Assembly: GCF_900092135.1 (NCBI RefSeq)
Contig: NZ_FMYF01000011.1
Coordinates: 62,001 to 126,000, forward strand
DNA from: Raineyella antarctica
Lineage (GTDB): Bacteria > Actinomycetota > Actinomycetes > Propionibacteriales > Propionibacteriaceae
Direction: 5' to 3'
DNA: 64,000 nucleotides
Positions 1 through 8,255 of this stretch are shown here, in pieces. Under the pieces are notes generated by a model. It was not told the origin of the DNA. It saw nothing but the letters and a program-made list of their open reading frames with translations, and did not search any database. Position 1 is the stretch's first letter. Each line of letters begins with the position of its first letter. A program made the translations under genes and the position numbers.

Positions 1-918
1 CGTCGACAGATCCATCAGATTGGCGCCGAATGCGTTGAGGGATTCGCTATCCGGAAGGATGGTCCCGACTCTGCTGCCTGCTGCGCGGAGTTCGTCGACC
101 TGCGCCGCGAGTTGCATGCCCCAGTCCAACGGGTGCCGTGTTCTGCCGCCAAGTGGTGACAACACGAGCACCCGCTCATATCCGGCTGCCAGGTCGGCGT
201 TCTCGTTGCGTCGGTAGCCCCCATCGATGTAGTGGCTGTCGCCGATGCCATAGGGGAGGCCACTGGCACAGCTGGCGGCGACGGCGTCCGCCAGGTCGAC
301 TCCGCTGTGGCGGTCGAACACGACCGGTTCACCGGTATGGGCGTCGACCGCTGTGATGAGCATCGTTCGTTGCGGCCAGTGCTGGCTGGGCAGCCGGGAG
401 GCGACGGTGGTGCGCCATTGCGTCTGCCAGGACCCGTCCGACGCCGCGACCATGTCGAGCGCCGCCGCGCCCATCTTGCGGCGCATGTCGGCAGCATCCT
501 CAGCGGAGGCGATGATCTCGCTCGTCCTCCGCATCTGGTCGGACACCCGCCCGATGGGAGCGCGTCCACGGTCGGATCCTGCCGGACCGGTCCGTTGCTG
601 GGGGACAGCGGCAAGGATGGCGGCAAGTAGTTGGGGCGGGGTCGCGCCAGCCAGCTGGGCCGCGGCAGTCGATCCCGCCGACGTGCCAATGACCAGATCG
701 GCTTCGGTCACATCCAATCCGGCATCGAAGAGGCCGGCGATGACGCCGATCAGCCAGGCGTTGCCCGCCGATCCGCCACCGCCGAGGACCAACGCTCGCT
801 TGCCAGCGGCGCCTGGCCGCTGGGTGGGGTCAACCTGCGGCTGGTCCTGGTCGGACCTCGGCCGGTCGGAGGCCGTCGTCGAAACGGAGTGCAGAGGTGA
901 AGAAGGTGTGGTGTTCAT
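1..918 (-). CDS. Patatin-like phospholipase, 3' end beyond window
   Basis: The reverse strand is open from an ATG at 918 to the window edge (306 codons, no stop seen), so the C-terminus is missing. After a low-complexity Ser/Thr/Gln/Pro N-terminus come the patatin oxyanion loop (LVLGGGGSAGNAWLIGV), the nucleophile elbow GTSAGS and, further on, YIDGGYR, whose Asp-Gly-Gly supplies the Asp of the Ser-Asp dyad. All the catalytic elements of a patatin lipid acyl hydrolase are therefore present. No signal peptide is evident, so it is probably cytoplasmic or peripheral. The Shine-Dalgarno sequence before 918 is weak, whereas a 20-codon ORF 46 bp upstream has a strong one. The padR operon is divergent, and the substrate cannot be inferred. 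Confidence 0.85.
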   Translation of the reverse strand, partial: MNTTPSSPLHSVSTTASDRPRSDQDQPQVDPTQRPGAAGKRALVLGGGGSAGNAWLIGVIAGLFDAGLDVTEADLVIGTSAGSTAAAQLAGATPPQLLAAILAAVPQQRTGPAGSDRGRAPIGRVSDQMRRTSEIIASAEDAADMRRKMGAAALDMVAASDGSWQTQWRTTVASRLPSQHWPQRTMLITAVDAHTGEPVVFDRHSGVDLADAVAASCASGLPYGIGDSHYIDGGYRRNENADLAAGYERVLVLSPLGGRTRHPLDWGMQLAAQVDELRAAGSRVGTILPDSESLNAFGANLMDLST

Positions 919-964
919 GGGAGTCGTCTTTCGCGATTTGCCTGTCAGGCGCTCCCGGTGGCGA

Positions 965-1024
965 CTAGCTCAGCCGCGCGATCGTGGACTGCAGGGGAGC
1001 ACCCATTGTGGATACTGCGTTCAT
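965..1024 (-). CDS. Possible 19-aa leader peptide upstream of patatin gene
   Basis: A 20-codon ORF on the reverse strand encodes MNAVSTMGAPLQSTIARLS followed by TAG. It is preceded by a near-perfect Shine-Dalgarno AGGAGGTGA about five bases before the ATG, far stronger than that of the patatin gene 46 bp downstream. The two start sites share the local context CTCCCATGAAC/GTCCCATGAAC, so the peptide start may be a duplicate of the downstream one. The peptide has no cysteine and no amino-acid run typical of attenuators. It may be a translated leader or an annotation artefact. The good SD is the only real support. Confidence 0.35.
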   Translation of the reverse strand: MNAVSTMGAPLQSTIARLS

Positions 1025-1106
1025 GGGACTCACCTCCTGCCGATGGATCACGATCACTTGAACGCTAGCACGCGCGCGACGCGGCGGGAACGGGCAACTC
1101 CTGCGC

Positions 1107-1122
1107 TTCGTTATATAGCGAA
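1107..1122. promoter_or_regulatory. Putative PadR operator, 16-bp palindrome
   Basis: TTCGTTATATAGCGAA is a palindrome with 14 of 16 symmetric positions, ending 21 bp before the padR start in otherwise very GC-rich DNA. PadR-family proteins usually repress their own operon through AT-centred palindromes overlapping the promoter. The site also lies in the divergent region facing the leader peptide and patatin gene, so it could control both directions. The assignment is from position and symmetry only. Confidence 0.5.
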
Positions 1123-1143
1123 TCGTAGGACTAGGCTGGTGCC

Positions 1144-1686
1144 GTGATCGAGATGATGATCCTCGGCTTCCTCGCCGAGCAGGCACTGCACGGCTACGAG
1201 CTGCGCCGGCGGATGGAGCAGTTGTTCGGCCACGCCCGCCCGATCAGCTACGGGACGGTGTACCCGGCGATCAATCGCCTGGAGCGTGCCGGACTGCTCC
1301 GCAAGGAGTCGGGCCCACGGAAGGCGGGGGCTGCGCCGGTCACGCTGCACCTGACCGACGCCGGGCGCGCCGAGCTGCTGGGGCGGCTGCGATCGGTGTC
1401 CGGGCAGGACGTGACCGACGGCCACCACTTCATGGTGGTGCTCGCCTTCCTGTCGCTGCTGCCCGACCAGGCCGAGCGGGACGCGGTGCTGCAGCGTCGG
1501 CTCGACTTCCTGTCCCAGCCGGCCAGCTTCTTCTACGACGGCGACCGGCCCCTCAGGGTCGACGACATCACCGACCCCTACCGGTGCGGGATCCTGATCT
1601 CCGCACGGGCCACCAGCCGCGCCGAACGGGCCTGGCTCCGCGAACAGCTACAGGTGACTGCGGGAACCGATGGAGGCAACGAATGA
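1144..1686 (+). CDS. PadR-family transcriptional regulator
   Basis: This 180-aa protein begins with the PadR winged helix (MILGFLAEQALHGYELRRRM, then SYGTVYPAINRLERAGLL), about residues 5-80, followed by the Vir-C-like helical domain used for dimerisation. GTG start at 1144. Its stop overlaps the start of the next gene (ATGA at 1683), giving a tight padR-oxidoreductase-exporter operon. PadR regulators typically sense small aromatic or drug-like ligands and repress a neighbouring transporter or detoxifying enzyme. This context fits that role, but the ligand is unknown. A palindrome at 1107-1122 is the likely autoregulatory operator. Confidence 0.9.
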   Translation: MIEMMILGFLAEQALHGYELRRRMEQLFGHARPISYGTVYPAINRLERAGLLRKESGPRKAGAAPVTLHLTDAGRAELLGRLRSVSGQDVTDGHHFMVVLAFLSLLPDQAERDAVLQRRLDFLSQPASFFYDGDRPLRVDDITDPYRCGILISARATSRAERAWLREQLQVTAGTDGGNE

Positions 1687-2702
1687 GCGCCTTGAAAGTC
1701 AACGCCATGATGCGCGCAGTGGTGCTCGACGGTCCCGGGGACGTGTCGAAGCTCCGGCTCACCCAGGTGCCGATCCCCACCCCGCAGCCCGGCTGGGTGC
1801 TGATCAGGGTGCAGGCCTTCGGGCTCAACCGGTCCGAATTGTTCACCCGCCGCGGATACTCCGGCGACGACGTCACGTTCCCCCGGATCCTGGGGATCGA
1901 GGCGGCCGGGGTGGTCGTGTCGGCGCCCGCCGGCGAGTTCGAGGCCGGCCAGCAGGTGGTGGCACTGATGGGCGGGATGGGACGTACGTTCGACGGCGGC
2001 TACGCCGAGTACACCTGCGTGCCGGCCACGCAGGTGATCCCCTTCGAATCGCACCTGCCTTGGTCGGTCATCGGCGCGGTGCCCGAGATGCTGCGGACGG
2101 CGTACGGCTCCCTGACCGTCGTCCTGGACGCGCAGGCGGGACAGTCGCTGCTGGTCCGCGGCGGCACCTCGTCGGTGGGAATGTGCGCTGCGGTTCTGGC
2201 CAAGCGGCGGGGCCTCACTGTCCTCTCCACGACCCGCAACCCGGCCAAGGCCCGCTCATTGACTGCGCTCGTCGTTGATCACGTGCTGATCGACAATGGC
2301 GAGGTCGCCGCCCAGGTCCATGCCATCCTCCCCGAGGGCGTGGATGCGGCGATCGAACTGGTGGGCACCACCACCCTGCCCGACACCCTGCGGGCGACCA
2401 GGGTGCACGGCACCGTCTGCTTCACGGGCATGCTCTCCGACACCTGGACAGTGAAGGACTTCTACCCGATCGACTACCTGCCGCAGGGCGTACGCCTCAC
2501 CGCCTACTCCGGGGATGCGGCCGACCTGCCCGGTGCCGTCCTGCAGGAGTTCCTGGACGACGTGGCAGCCGGCCGTGCGCAGGTGCCGATCGACCGCGTC
2601 TTCGCCCTCGAGCAGATCCGTGAGGCGCACAGCCGGATGGAGGCGGGCGAGGCGAGCGGCAAGCTGGTCGTCCTCACGGAGGCAGAAGGCGTACGCGGAT
2701 GA
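1683..2702 (+). CDS. Zinc-type (MDR) NAD(P)H:quinone oxidoreductase-like protein
   Basis: This 339-aa medium-chain dehydrogenase/reductase has the N-terminal GroES-like fold with the landmarks GWVLIRVQAFGLNRSELFTR and PRILGIEAAGVV, and a Rossmann domain with VRGGTSSVGMCAAVLAKRRG. The Cys/His set of zinc-dependent alcohol dehydrogenases is absent from the expected positions, which places it with the zinc-free quinone oxidoreductases that reduce quinones or enones with NADPH. The ATG at 1683 overlaps the padR stop, although M11 or M12 (about 1710) is also possible because families of this type often begin MRAVVL. Its stop overlaps the MFS start (ATGA at 2699), so it should be co-transcribed and PadR-controlled. 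Confidence 0.88.
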   Translation: MSALKVNAMMRAVVLDGPGDVSKLRLTQVPIPTPQPGWVLIRVQAFGLNRSELFTRRGYSGDDVTFPRILGIEAAGVVVSAPAGEFEAGQQVVALMGGMGRTFDGGYAEYTCVPATQVIPFESHLPWSVIGAVPEMLRTAYGSLTVVLDAQAGQSLLVRGGTSSVGMCAAVLAKRRGLTVLSTTRNPAKARSLTALVVDHVLIDNGEVAAQVHAILPEGVDAAIELVGTTTLPDTLRATRVHGTVCFTGMLSDTWTVKDFYPIDYLPQGVRLTAYSGDAADLPGAVLQEFLDDVAAGRAQVPIDRVFALEQIREAHSRMEAGEASGKLVVLTEAEGVRG

Positions 2703-3957
2703 GCCTCTCCCTGACCCGCCGACGTACGCCCCCGACCGGCGCCGTACCGGTCACCGCGCTCCTGATCGGCACGATCGCCCTGCAGTCCGCGGTGCCGCCG
2801 TTCGCCACCGACATGTACACGCCCGCGTTTCCCCATGTCACCGCTGGTCTGGACACGACGGCGGCGTTGGTCGGGCTCACCCTGACCGCGTTCTTCCTCG
2901 GGTTCGCCGCCGGCCAACTGGCAGGCGGGCCGTGGTCGGACCAGCACGGTCGGCGGATGCCGCTGATCGTCGGGGGTGTGGTCTGCATGTCGGTGCGATC
3001 GGCTGCGCCCTGGCGCCCTCGATCGGCGTTCTGGTCGTGGCTCGGGTCGTCCAAGGGATCGGGGGCGGTATCGCTGCGGCCGTGGCGAGGGCGGTGGTCG
3101 TCGACGTGGCCAGGGGTGACCTTCTGGCCAGGCTGATGTCGGTGCTGCAGGCCATCGGCGGACTCGCTCCGATGATCGCCCCCGTCGTGGGAGCCCTCGT
3201 CATCACTGTCGGATCCTGGCGCGACATCTTCTGGACGCTGGCCGGCTTCGGCGCGCTGATGGTGCTGACAGCCGTCTGGTTCGTCCCCGAGACACTGCCT
3301 CCCGAGCGTCGCCATCGAGGGGGAGTGCTCCAATCCCTCGCGGGAATGGGGCAGCTGGTGAGGATCCCGCCCTTCGTCGGCTACGCCCTCACCGCCACCT
3401 TCTCCGGCTTCACGATGATGGCCTACATCGCCAACTCCTCCTACGTACTCCAGGTCATGAAGGGCATCCCGCCGATCGCCTTCTCGCTGTTCTTCGCGTC
3501 CACCGCGCTGGCGCAGGTGGTGGTGTCGGTCGTCAACGCCCGCCTGATCGGACGGTTCCGGCCGCACGCCATGATCACGGTCGGGCTCATCGCGTCCGCC
3601 GTCGCCGTCATCGCCCTCACCCTCGGCGTGCTCGTCTGGGACACGCCGCTGGTGCTGACCTGTCTCGGTTTCCTGGTGCTGATGGCCTCCCAGGGGTTGG
3701 TCTTCGGCAACAGCGGCGCACTGGCCTCGATGCAGGCCACCCACATCGCGGGCTCGGCCGCCGCGGTCCAGGGCGTGGCGAGCGCGCTGGCGATGGCCGC
3801 AGCAGCGCCCCTGGCGTCCTCCGGCGGTGGCGACTCGGCAGTCCCGATGATCGCGGTGATGCTGGCCGGGTCCGCCATCAGTGCCGCCAGTTTCGTGTTC
3901 CTCACGCGACCGACCGGTCACCGGGAAGTTGAGCCGGGCGCGCGGGAGGGAGCCTGA
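2699..3957 (+). pseudogene. Bcr/CflA-type MFS drug exporter, frameshifted
   Basis: The first frame (from ATG 2699) encodes transmembrane helices 1-3, including the MFS loop motif GGPWSDQHGRRMPL (A-motif). It loses homology after VVGGVVCM-type sequence at about 2989. The downstream frame resumes exactly at GAIGCALAPSIGVLVVARVVQG and runs through the remaining helices to the stop at 3957. The two halves join if one base is added near 2990-2992; the repaired protein would be 419 aa, normal for the family. As written, translation from 2699 ends at 3136. It is either a genuine one-base deletion or a sequencing error. It belongs to the padR operon. Confidence 0.85.
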
Positions 3958-4116
3958 AGCTGCGGGGAGCGCATACAGCACCGGCGCCACAGGTCCCGAG
4001 CACTTTCCCCCACCCGACCAAACCTCGGACCACTGCCCGATGACCCTGACGCCGACGGGCAGGCACTGCTGATTTCTGGGCGGAGAGCCGGAGAGGCGGA
4101 GAAGCGTGCCCGAATT

Positions 4117-4302
4117 TCAGCGTCGCGCCCTCCACATGAGGTACGCGCCGACCACAGCGACGACAGGCCCGACGATCGCCCACAGCGTCACGCCAGACAT
4201 CACGCTCCCCCCGACCATGCCCAGCCCCTGCAGCGACCAAAGGACGCCGACCAATACCAGGACCAGTCCGCCGACCAGCAGGACCACGCGTTGGGCCTTC
4301 AT
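4117..4302 (-). CDS. Small two-helix membrane protein, unknown function
   Basis: This 61-aa protein starts MKAQRVVLLVGGLVLVLVGV and contains two hydrophobic helices separated by a Gly-rich loop (LQGLGMVGGSVMSG), ending in a basic WRARR tail that should sit in the cytoplasm. A GGAGGG lies directly before the ATG at 4302, closer than usual, so a slightly upstream alternative start is possible. Proteins of this shape are common in actinobacteria and have no assigned function. It is divergent from the DUF6529-like gene. Confidence 0.6.
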   Translation of the reverse strand: MKAQRVVLLVGGLVLVLVGVLWSLQGLGMVGGSVMSGVTLWAIVGPVVAVVGAYLMWRARR

Positions 4303-4490
4303 CCCTCCACGGTACAAGGCGGCCTCATGGCCTCGAAGCAACACTGCTGGTGAACGAGGGGTGTCAACTGAATGTGATGGCGGGACGGTCCTGGATGTGA
4401 GGAGAACCGCTCCGACCGGAGATGACAATCCCCAGGAACCGGAGACAGATCTGGTTTGGCTGGGGGATTGTGTCGGTGGAGGGGGGTGCC

Positions 4491-5066
4491 GTGAACACAC
4501 TCGTGCCTGGCGGGCGTCCAGCCGACCCCGCTCCTGGTGGGGGGATCCGCCTGCTGGTCGCGTTCATTCTGGTCGGCGCGGCGGTCTCCGTGGCCCTGGG
4601 GGTCTACGGCGGCCTCCACTTGCCCACCCGTCGCGCGCTCGCCACCCTCGGCTTCCCGAGCCTGGTCTCGATGAAGGTGACACTCGCCAGCGCCGCGGCG
4701 GTGCTTGGCGTCGTCCAGATCGTCACGGCCCTGCGCATGTACGGGCGCATCGGGCATGGGCCCGCTCCCCGCGCCGTGGCCACGACACACCGCATCTCGG
4801 GAGTGACGGCTGTGCTCGTCTCGGTGCCTGTCGCGTTCCACTGCCTCTGGTCGCTGGGCTTCGGCACCTACTCGGCCCGAGTGCTCGCGCACTCGTTGTT
4901 CGGCTGCGCCTTCTACGGCGTCTTCGTCACCAAGATGTTGGTCCTACGCAGCCGCCGAGTACCCGCTTGGGCAGTGCCGTTGCTGGGGGGTGCACTCTTC
5001 ACCGTCATCGTGGTCGTCTGGCTCACCTCGGCGATGTGGTTCCTCATCGGCGGTCCCGGCTACTAG
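4491..5066 (+). CDS. Four-helix membrane protein, DUF6529-like
   Basis: The predicted protein is 191 aa from the GTG at 4491, chosen because GGAGGGGGG lies four bases upstream; an upstream ATG at 4422 would add an unlikely 23 residues. It has four or five membrane helices with conserved-looking histidines (TTHRISG, FHCLWSL, AHSLFG) in a pattern reminiscent of small b-type cytochrome folds, and ends SAMWFLIGGPGY. The ending and helix pattern match my memory of the actinobacterial DUF6529 family. Heme binding is inference from the histidines only. Confidence 0.6.
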   Translation: MNTLVPGGRPADPAPGGGIRLLVAFILVGAAVSVALGVYGGLHLPTRRALATLGFPSLVSMKVTLASAAAVLGVVQIVTALRMYGRIGHGPAPRAVATTHRISGVTAVLVSVPVAFHCLWSLGFGTYSARVLAHSLFGCAFYGVFVTKMLVLRSRRVPAWAVPLLGGALFTVIVVVWLTSAMWFLIGGPGY

Positions 5067-5125
5067 TGTTCGGGGTGGTGGTTCGGCGGACCCGTACGAC
5101 GATGGCCGCCGACTATGCTGCCGGC

Positions 5126-6127
5126 ATGGCGGAGCCACGCGTCATCTGGGTCGATCATGCGACCGGGACGGCAGAAGTTCGTCCCATGGAGGCCGTCGCC
5201 GCCCTCCGGGAGGATTCCTCCGGTTGGCTGTGGCTCGACTTCCCTGAGCCCGACGCGGCGACCGGCGCGTGGCTGCGGGACGTCTTCAGGCTCCCGCTGA
5301 CGGCGATCCAGGACGTGTTGCAGCGCAACCACGTGTCCCGCCTGTACGCCTTCGGTGACTCGCTGCTGTTCCTCGTCCTGCACCGCCCAGAACCGGGCGA
5401 ACAGGGCCACGTCCACTACCTCGAACTCGACCAGTTCATCGCACCGGACTTCCTGATCACCACCCACGGCCCCCACAGCGAGCAGGTGCCGGTGGGGCAG
5501 ATGCTGGTCGAGACCGACGTCGTCGCCGAGCGGCTCCTCGCCGGCAAGGTCGGCGTGACCGGGCCGGCGCAGATCGCGCACACCATCGTGTCGCGGCTGT
5601 GTCAGGAGGAGGAGCGCTTCGTGAACTCCGTCGCCCACGACGTCGGCCTGCTGGAACAGAAGGTGATGGCGCAAACCCAGATCCGCGCCGGCGATGGGTT
5701 CCTGGACGAGTTGTTCCGGGTCCGTCACTCCCTGCTCACCGTGCACACCATGGCCGCCCAGGGCGCGGAGGTGTTCGGGCGCGCGACGAGGCTCTACGAG
5801 CAGGCGTCCTGGCTGCAGCCGACCCTGCGCGATCTCCAGGACCAATACGAACGGGTCGGGCGTATCAGCGACAGCCAATTGCAGTTCCTCGCCGGGGTGA
5901 CCGAGTACTACCGGGCGAGCACCGACCAGAAGATGGCCGTCGCAGGGGAGAAGCTCGCGGTCATCGCGGCCGTGACGCTGCCGGTCTCGGCGGTGTCGGG
6001 CGTGATGGGTATGCAGACCATCCAGATCAACGCGGTCGACTGGCCCTGGACGATCGTCATGCTCGCAGTGATGACCGTCATGTCCCTCTGGTTGCTCAGG
6101 TGGACCAAACGTCAGGGCTGGTGGTGA
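5126..6127 (+). CDS. CorA-family divalent cation transporter, variant GMN motif
   Basis: This 333-aa protein has the CorA architecture: an N-terminal alpha/beta domain (WLWLDFPEP, LYAFGDSLLFLVLH), a long helical stalk rich in Glu/Gln (QEEERFVNSVAHDVGLLEQKV) and two C-terminal helices. The pore loop that normally reads (Y)GMN is MGMQTIQIN here, so the canonical Asn is replaced. That may change ion selectivity or make it a divergent CorA or ZntB-like member. The start could also be the in-frame ATG at 5102; neither has a clear Shine-Dalgarno sequence. No partner gene is adjacent. Confidence 0.82.
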   Translation: MAEPRVIWVDHATGTAEVRPMEAVAALREDSSGWLWLDFPEPDAATGAWLRDVFRLPLTAIQDVLQRNHVSRLYAFGDSLLFLVLHRPEPGEQGHVHYLELDQFIAPDFLITTHGPHSEQVPVGQMLVETDVVAERLLAGKVGVTGPAQIAHTIVSRLCQEEERFVNSVAHDVGLLEQKVMAQTQIRAGDGFLDELFRVRHSLLTVHTMAAQGAEVFGRATRLYEQASWLQPTLRDLQDQYERVGRISDSQLQFLAGVTEYYRASTDQKMAVAGEKLAVIAAVTLPVSAVSGVMGMQTIQINAVDWPWTIVMLAVMTVMSLWLLRWTKRQGWW

Positions 6128-6212
6128 GAGAGCGCGCCGCGTCCCATTCGAGGAGTTGAGGAAGGACATGGTGTTTGCGGAGGGCGCCTTCGATGCCGCG
6201 GCAGGGGGAGGC

Positions 6213-6401
6213 TCAGGCCCAGATGTATGCCTCGACGATGGCGCCATCACGCCACTTCGCGAACGTCACCATGCGGCTGCCGTTCTCGAACTCGCGGATG
6301 ACAGAGGTCCACTCCCTCGGGAAGGTCAGGCGGGCTGGGACGTACGCGCCCTCAGGCTGGATGCTTGAATCCCGAAATACGTGTGGCAGGGTGAGGAACA
6401 T
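6213..6401 (-). CDS. 62-aa hypothetical protein or gene remnant
   Basis: A reverse-strand reading frame ends in a protein-like segment (LTFPREWTSVIREFENGSRM and then VTFAKWRDGAIVEAYIWA). Its residue mix looks like a real, compact domain rather than a shadow of overlapping coding sequence, since nothing else is encoded at 6130-6400. The only ATG in frame (6401) overlaps the start of the divergent aldo/keto reductase, so it may be the 3' remnant of a longer gene. I do not recognise the family. Confidence 0.35.
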   Translation of the reverse strand: MFLTLPHVFRDSSIQPEGAYVPARLTFPREWTSVIREFENGSRMVTFAKWRDGAIVEAYIWA

Positions 6402-7341
6402 GGCAAGCATCCCGACACTCGAGACAGAGATCTTCCCCCTCAACCTGGGCGGCAACACCTTCGGCTGGACCTCCGACCGGGTGGGATCAGAAGCCGTTCT
6501 CGACGGCTTCGTCGCCGCCGGTGGCAACTTCGTCGACACCGCCGACGCATACTCGGCCTGGGCCCCCGGCAACAAGGGTGGCGAGTCCGAGACGATCATC
6601 GGCGACTGGATGGCCGCCCGCGGCAACCGCGACGGACTCGTCATCGCCACGAAGGTCGGCGCCCTCGAGGGGCGCAAGGGACTCGCCCCCGACAACGTCC
6701 GGGCAGCCGTCGACGATTCGCTGCGCCGACTGCGGACCGACCGGATCGACCTGTACTACGCCCACTACGACGACCAGGACCGGCCGATCGAGGAGATCGC
6801 TGCCACCTTCGACGGCCTGGTCAGGGACGGCCGCATCCGGGCGATCGGCATGTCGAACTTCACCCCCGAGCGGATGCGGGCCTGGCTCGAGGCGGCTGCG
6901 GCAGAGGGTCTCACCGCCCCGGTCGCCATCCAGCCGGAGTACAACCTCGTCGCCCGCCACCGCTACGAGACCGACTACGCGCCGATCGCGGCTTCCGCCG
7001 GTGTGGCCGTCTTCCCCTACTACGCGTTGGCCTCCGGCTTCCTGTCCGGCAAGTACCGCACCCCCGCCGACCTCGAACAATCGGTGCGCGGGGGCCGGGC
7101 CGAGGGGCACCTGAACGCCCAGGGACTGGGCGTCGTGGACGCCCTCGTCGCCGTCGCCGACGAGCACGGAGCTGCCCCGGCCACCGTCGCCCTCGCATGG
7201 CTGCTCGCCAAGGGCGCCACGGCGCCGCTCGCCTCGGCCCGGACGACCGAACAGCTCCCCGACCTGATGGCCGCGGCGACGCTCGCCCTCACCGACGCCC
7301 AGGTCGCCGCGCTCGACAAGGCCTCCGCTCCCTTCGCCTGA
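6400..7341 (+). CDS. Aldo/keto reductase
   Basis: This 313-aa protein has the AKR barrel with FVDTADAYSAWAPG (catalytic Asp and Tyr), LVIATKVG (catalytic Lys), LRRLRTDRIDLYYAHYDD (His position), GMSNFTPERMRAW, and NADPH-binding ALAWLLAKG followed by the late cofactor segment. It fits the AKR subgroup that resembles YajO and the tas protein, which reduce aldehydes or ketones with NADPH. ATG at 6400 is chosen; the upstream extension to 6175 has no protein character. The next gene, another NAD(P)-binding protein, follows after 65 bp and may be co-transcribed. Confidence 0.92.
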   Translation: MASIPTLETEIFPLNLGGNTFGWTSDRVGSEAVLDGFVAAGGNFVDTADAYSAWAPGNKGGESETIIGDWMAARGNRDGLVIATKVGALEGRKGLAPDNVRAAVDDSLRRLRTDRIDLYYAHYDDQDRPIEEIAATFDGLVRDGRIRAIGMSNFTPERMRAWLEAAAAEGLTAPVAIQPEYNLVARHRYETDYAPIAASAGVAVFPYYALASGFLSGKYRTPADLEQSVRGGRAEGHLNAQGLGVVDALVAVADEHGAAPATVALAWLLAKGATAPLASARTTEQLPDLMAAATLALTDAQVAALDKASAPFA

Positions 7342-7406
7342 CCGCCCGGCGACAGACCCACCCAGGCCGGCCCACCCGTGCCGGCCGCATCCGACCCAGG
7401 AGAACC

Positions 7407-8054
7407 ATGAAGATCGGCATCATCGGAGCCACCGGCCGGGCCGGGCGTGCGATCCACGCCCTGGCCGCCGAACGCGGACACCTGCCCACCGCCATCGTCC
7501 GCAGCCGGCAGCGGGCCGACGAGATCCTCGGCGCCGGGGCTGACGTCGTCGTCCGTGACGCCCTCGGGCTCACCGCCGCGGACCTGGCACCGTACGACGT
7601 TGTCGTCGATGCCTTCGGCACCGCACCCGACGAGGCCCACCGGCAGGTCGAGCTGGCACACCGGCTGGTCGAGCAGGCCGCGACCCTCGGCCCCGACGCG
7701 CCGCGGCTGCTCTTCATCCTCGGCGCCGGGAGTCTGCGCGCCGGTGAGGACCGGCACCTCTACGTCGAGGACATCCGGAAGATGCCCGGCTCCTCGGCGT
7801 GGGTGAACATCCCCGTCCAGCAACTCGCCGAGCTCGAGTTCCTCCGGGCCGCCGAGATCGACTGGGTCGGCATCTCCCCGTCGGCCGTCTTCGAGCCGGG
7901 GGAGGCGACCGAGCCGGTACTCGGCGCAGACGACCTGCTCGTCGACGAGGACGGTGTCTCCCGGGTCACCACCGGCACGATGGCCGTCGCGGTTCTCGAC
8001 GAGATCGAGGCACCCGCGCACCGGAACTTGCGGTTCACCGTTCGTAACGGCTGA
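7407..8054 (+). CDS. NAD(P)-binding NmrA/Rossmann-fold protein
   Basis: This 215-aa protein opens with MKIGIIGATGRAGRAIHALA, the GxxGxxG dinucleotide-binding loop of the atypical short-chain dehydrogenases (BVR/NmrA type, often called NADH-flavin reductases). It continues with a VVRDALGLT segment and FILGAGSLR in place of a catalytic Tyr-Lys pair, so catalytic activity is uncertain. AGGAGA lies six bases before the ATG. Relatives are induced by oxidative or electrophile stress, in keeping with the upstream aldo/keto reductase. Confidence 0.85.
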   Translation: MKIGIIGATGRAGRAIHALAAERGHLPTAIVRSRQRADEILGAGADVVVRDALGLTAADLAPYDVVVDAFGTAPDEAHRQVELAHRLVEQAATLGPDAPRLLFILGAGSLRAGEDRHLYVEDIRKMPGSSAWVNIPVQQLAELEFLRAAEIDWVGISPSAVFEPGEATEPVLGADDLLVDEDGVSRVTTGTMAVAVLDEIEAPAHRNLRFTVRNG

Positions 8055-8255
8055 GCCGACAGGCGTGTGTCGCGGCTCAGCGCTTCGCATCGGCCAGGTG
8101 GTGCTGGAATGCCTTTGGATGGGCCAAGATGTCCTCATGGCTCACCCAGACGTCCGGCCTCCGGAGTCCGAGATGGATCAGGCCCTGCTGCTCACGTTCA
8201 GGGAGCCCGTGAGTGGGCGCTCGCGCGTTCCTGAGACGCCCGGGAAGGAAGAGCC

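Noticed and set aside
4106-5125. N-terminal extension of the CorA frame by 340 residues
   Set aside because: The frame is open by chance across the small reverse-strand gene and the DUF6529-like gene; the family start is at about 5126.
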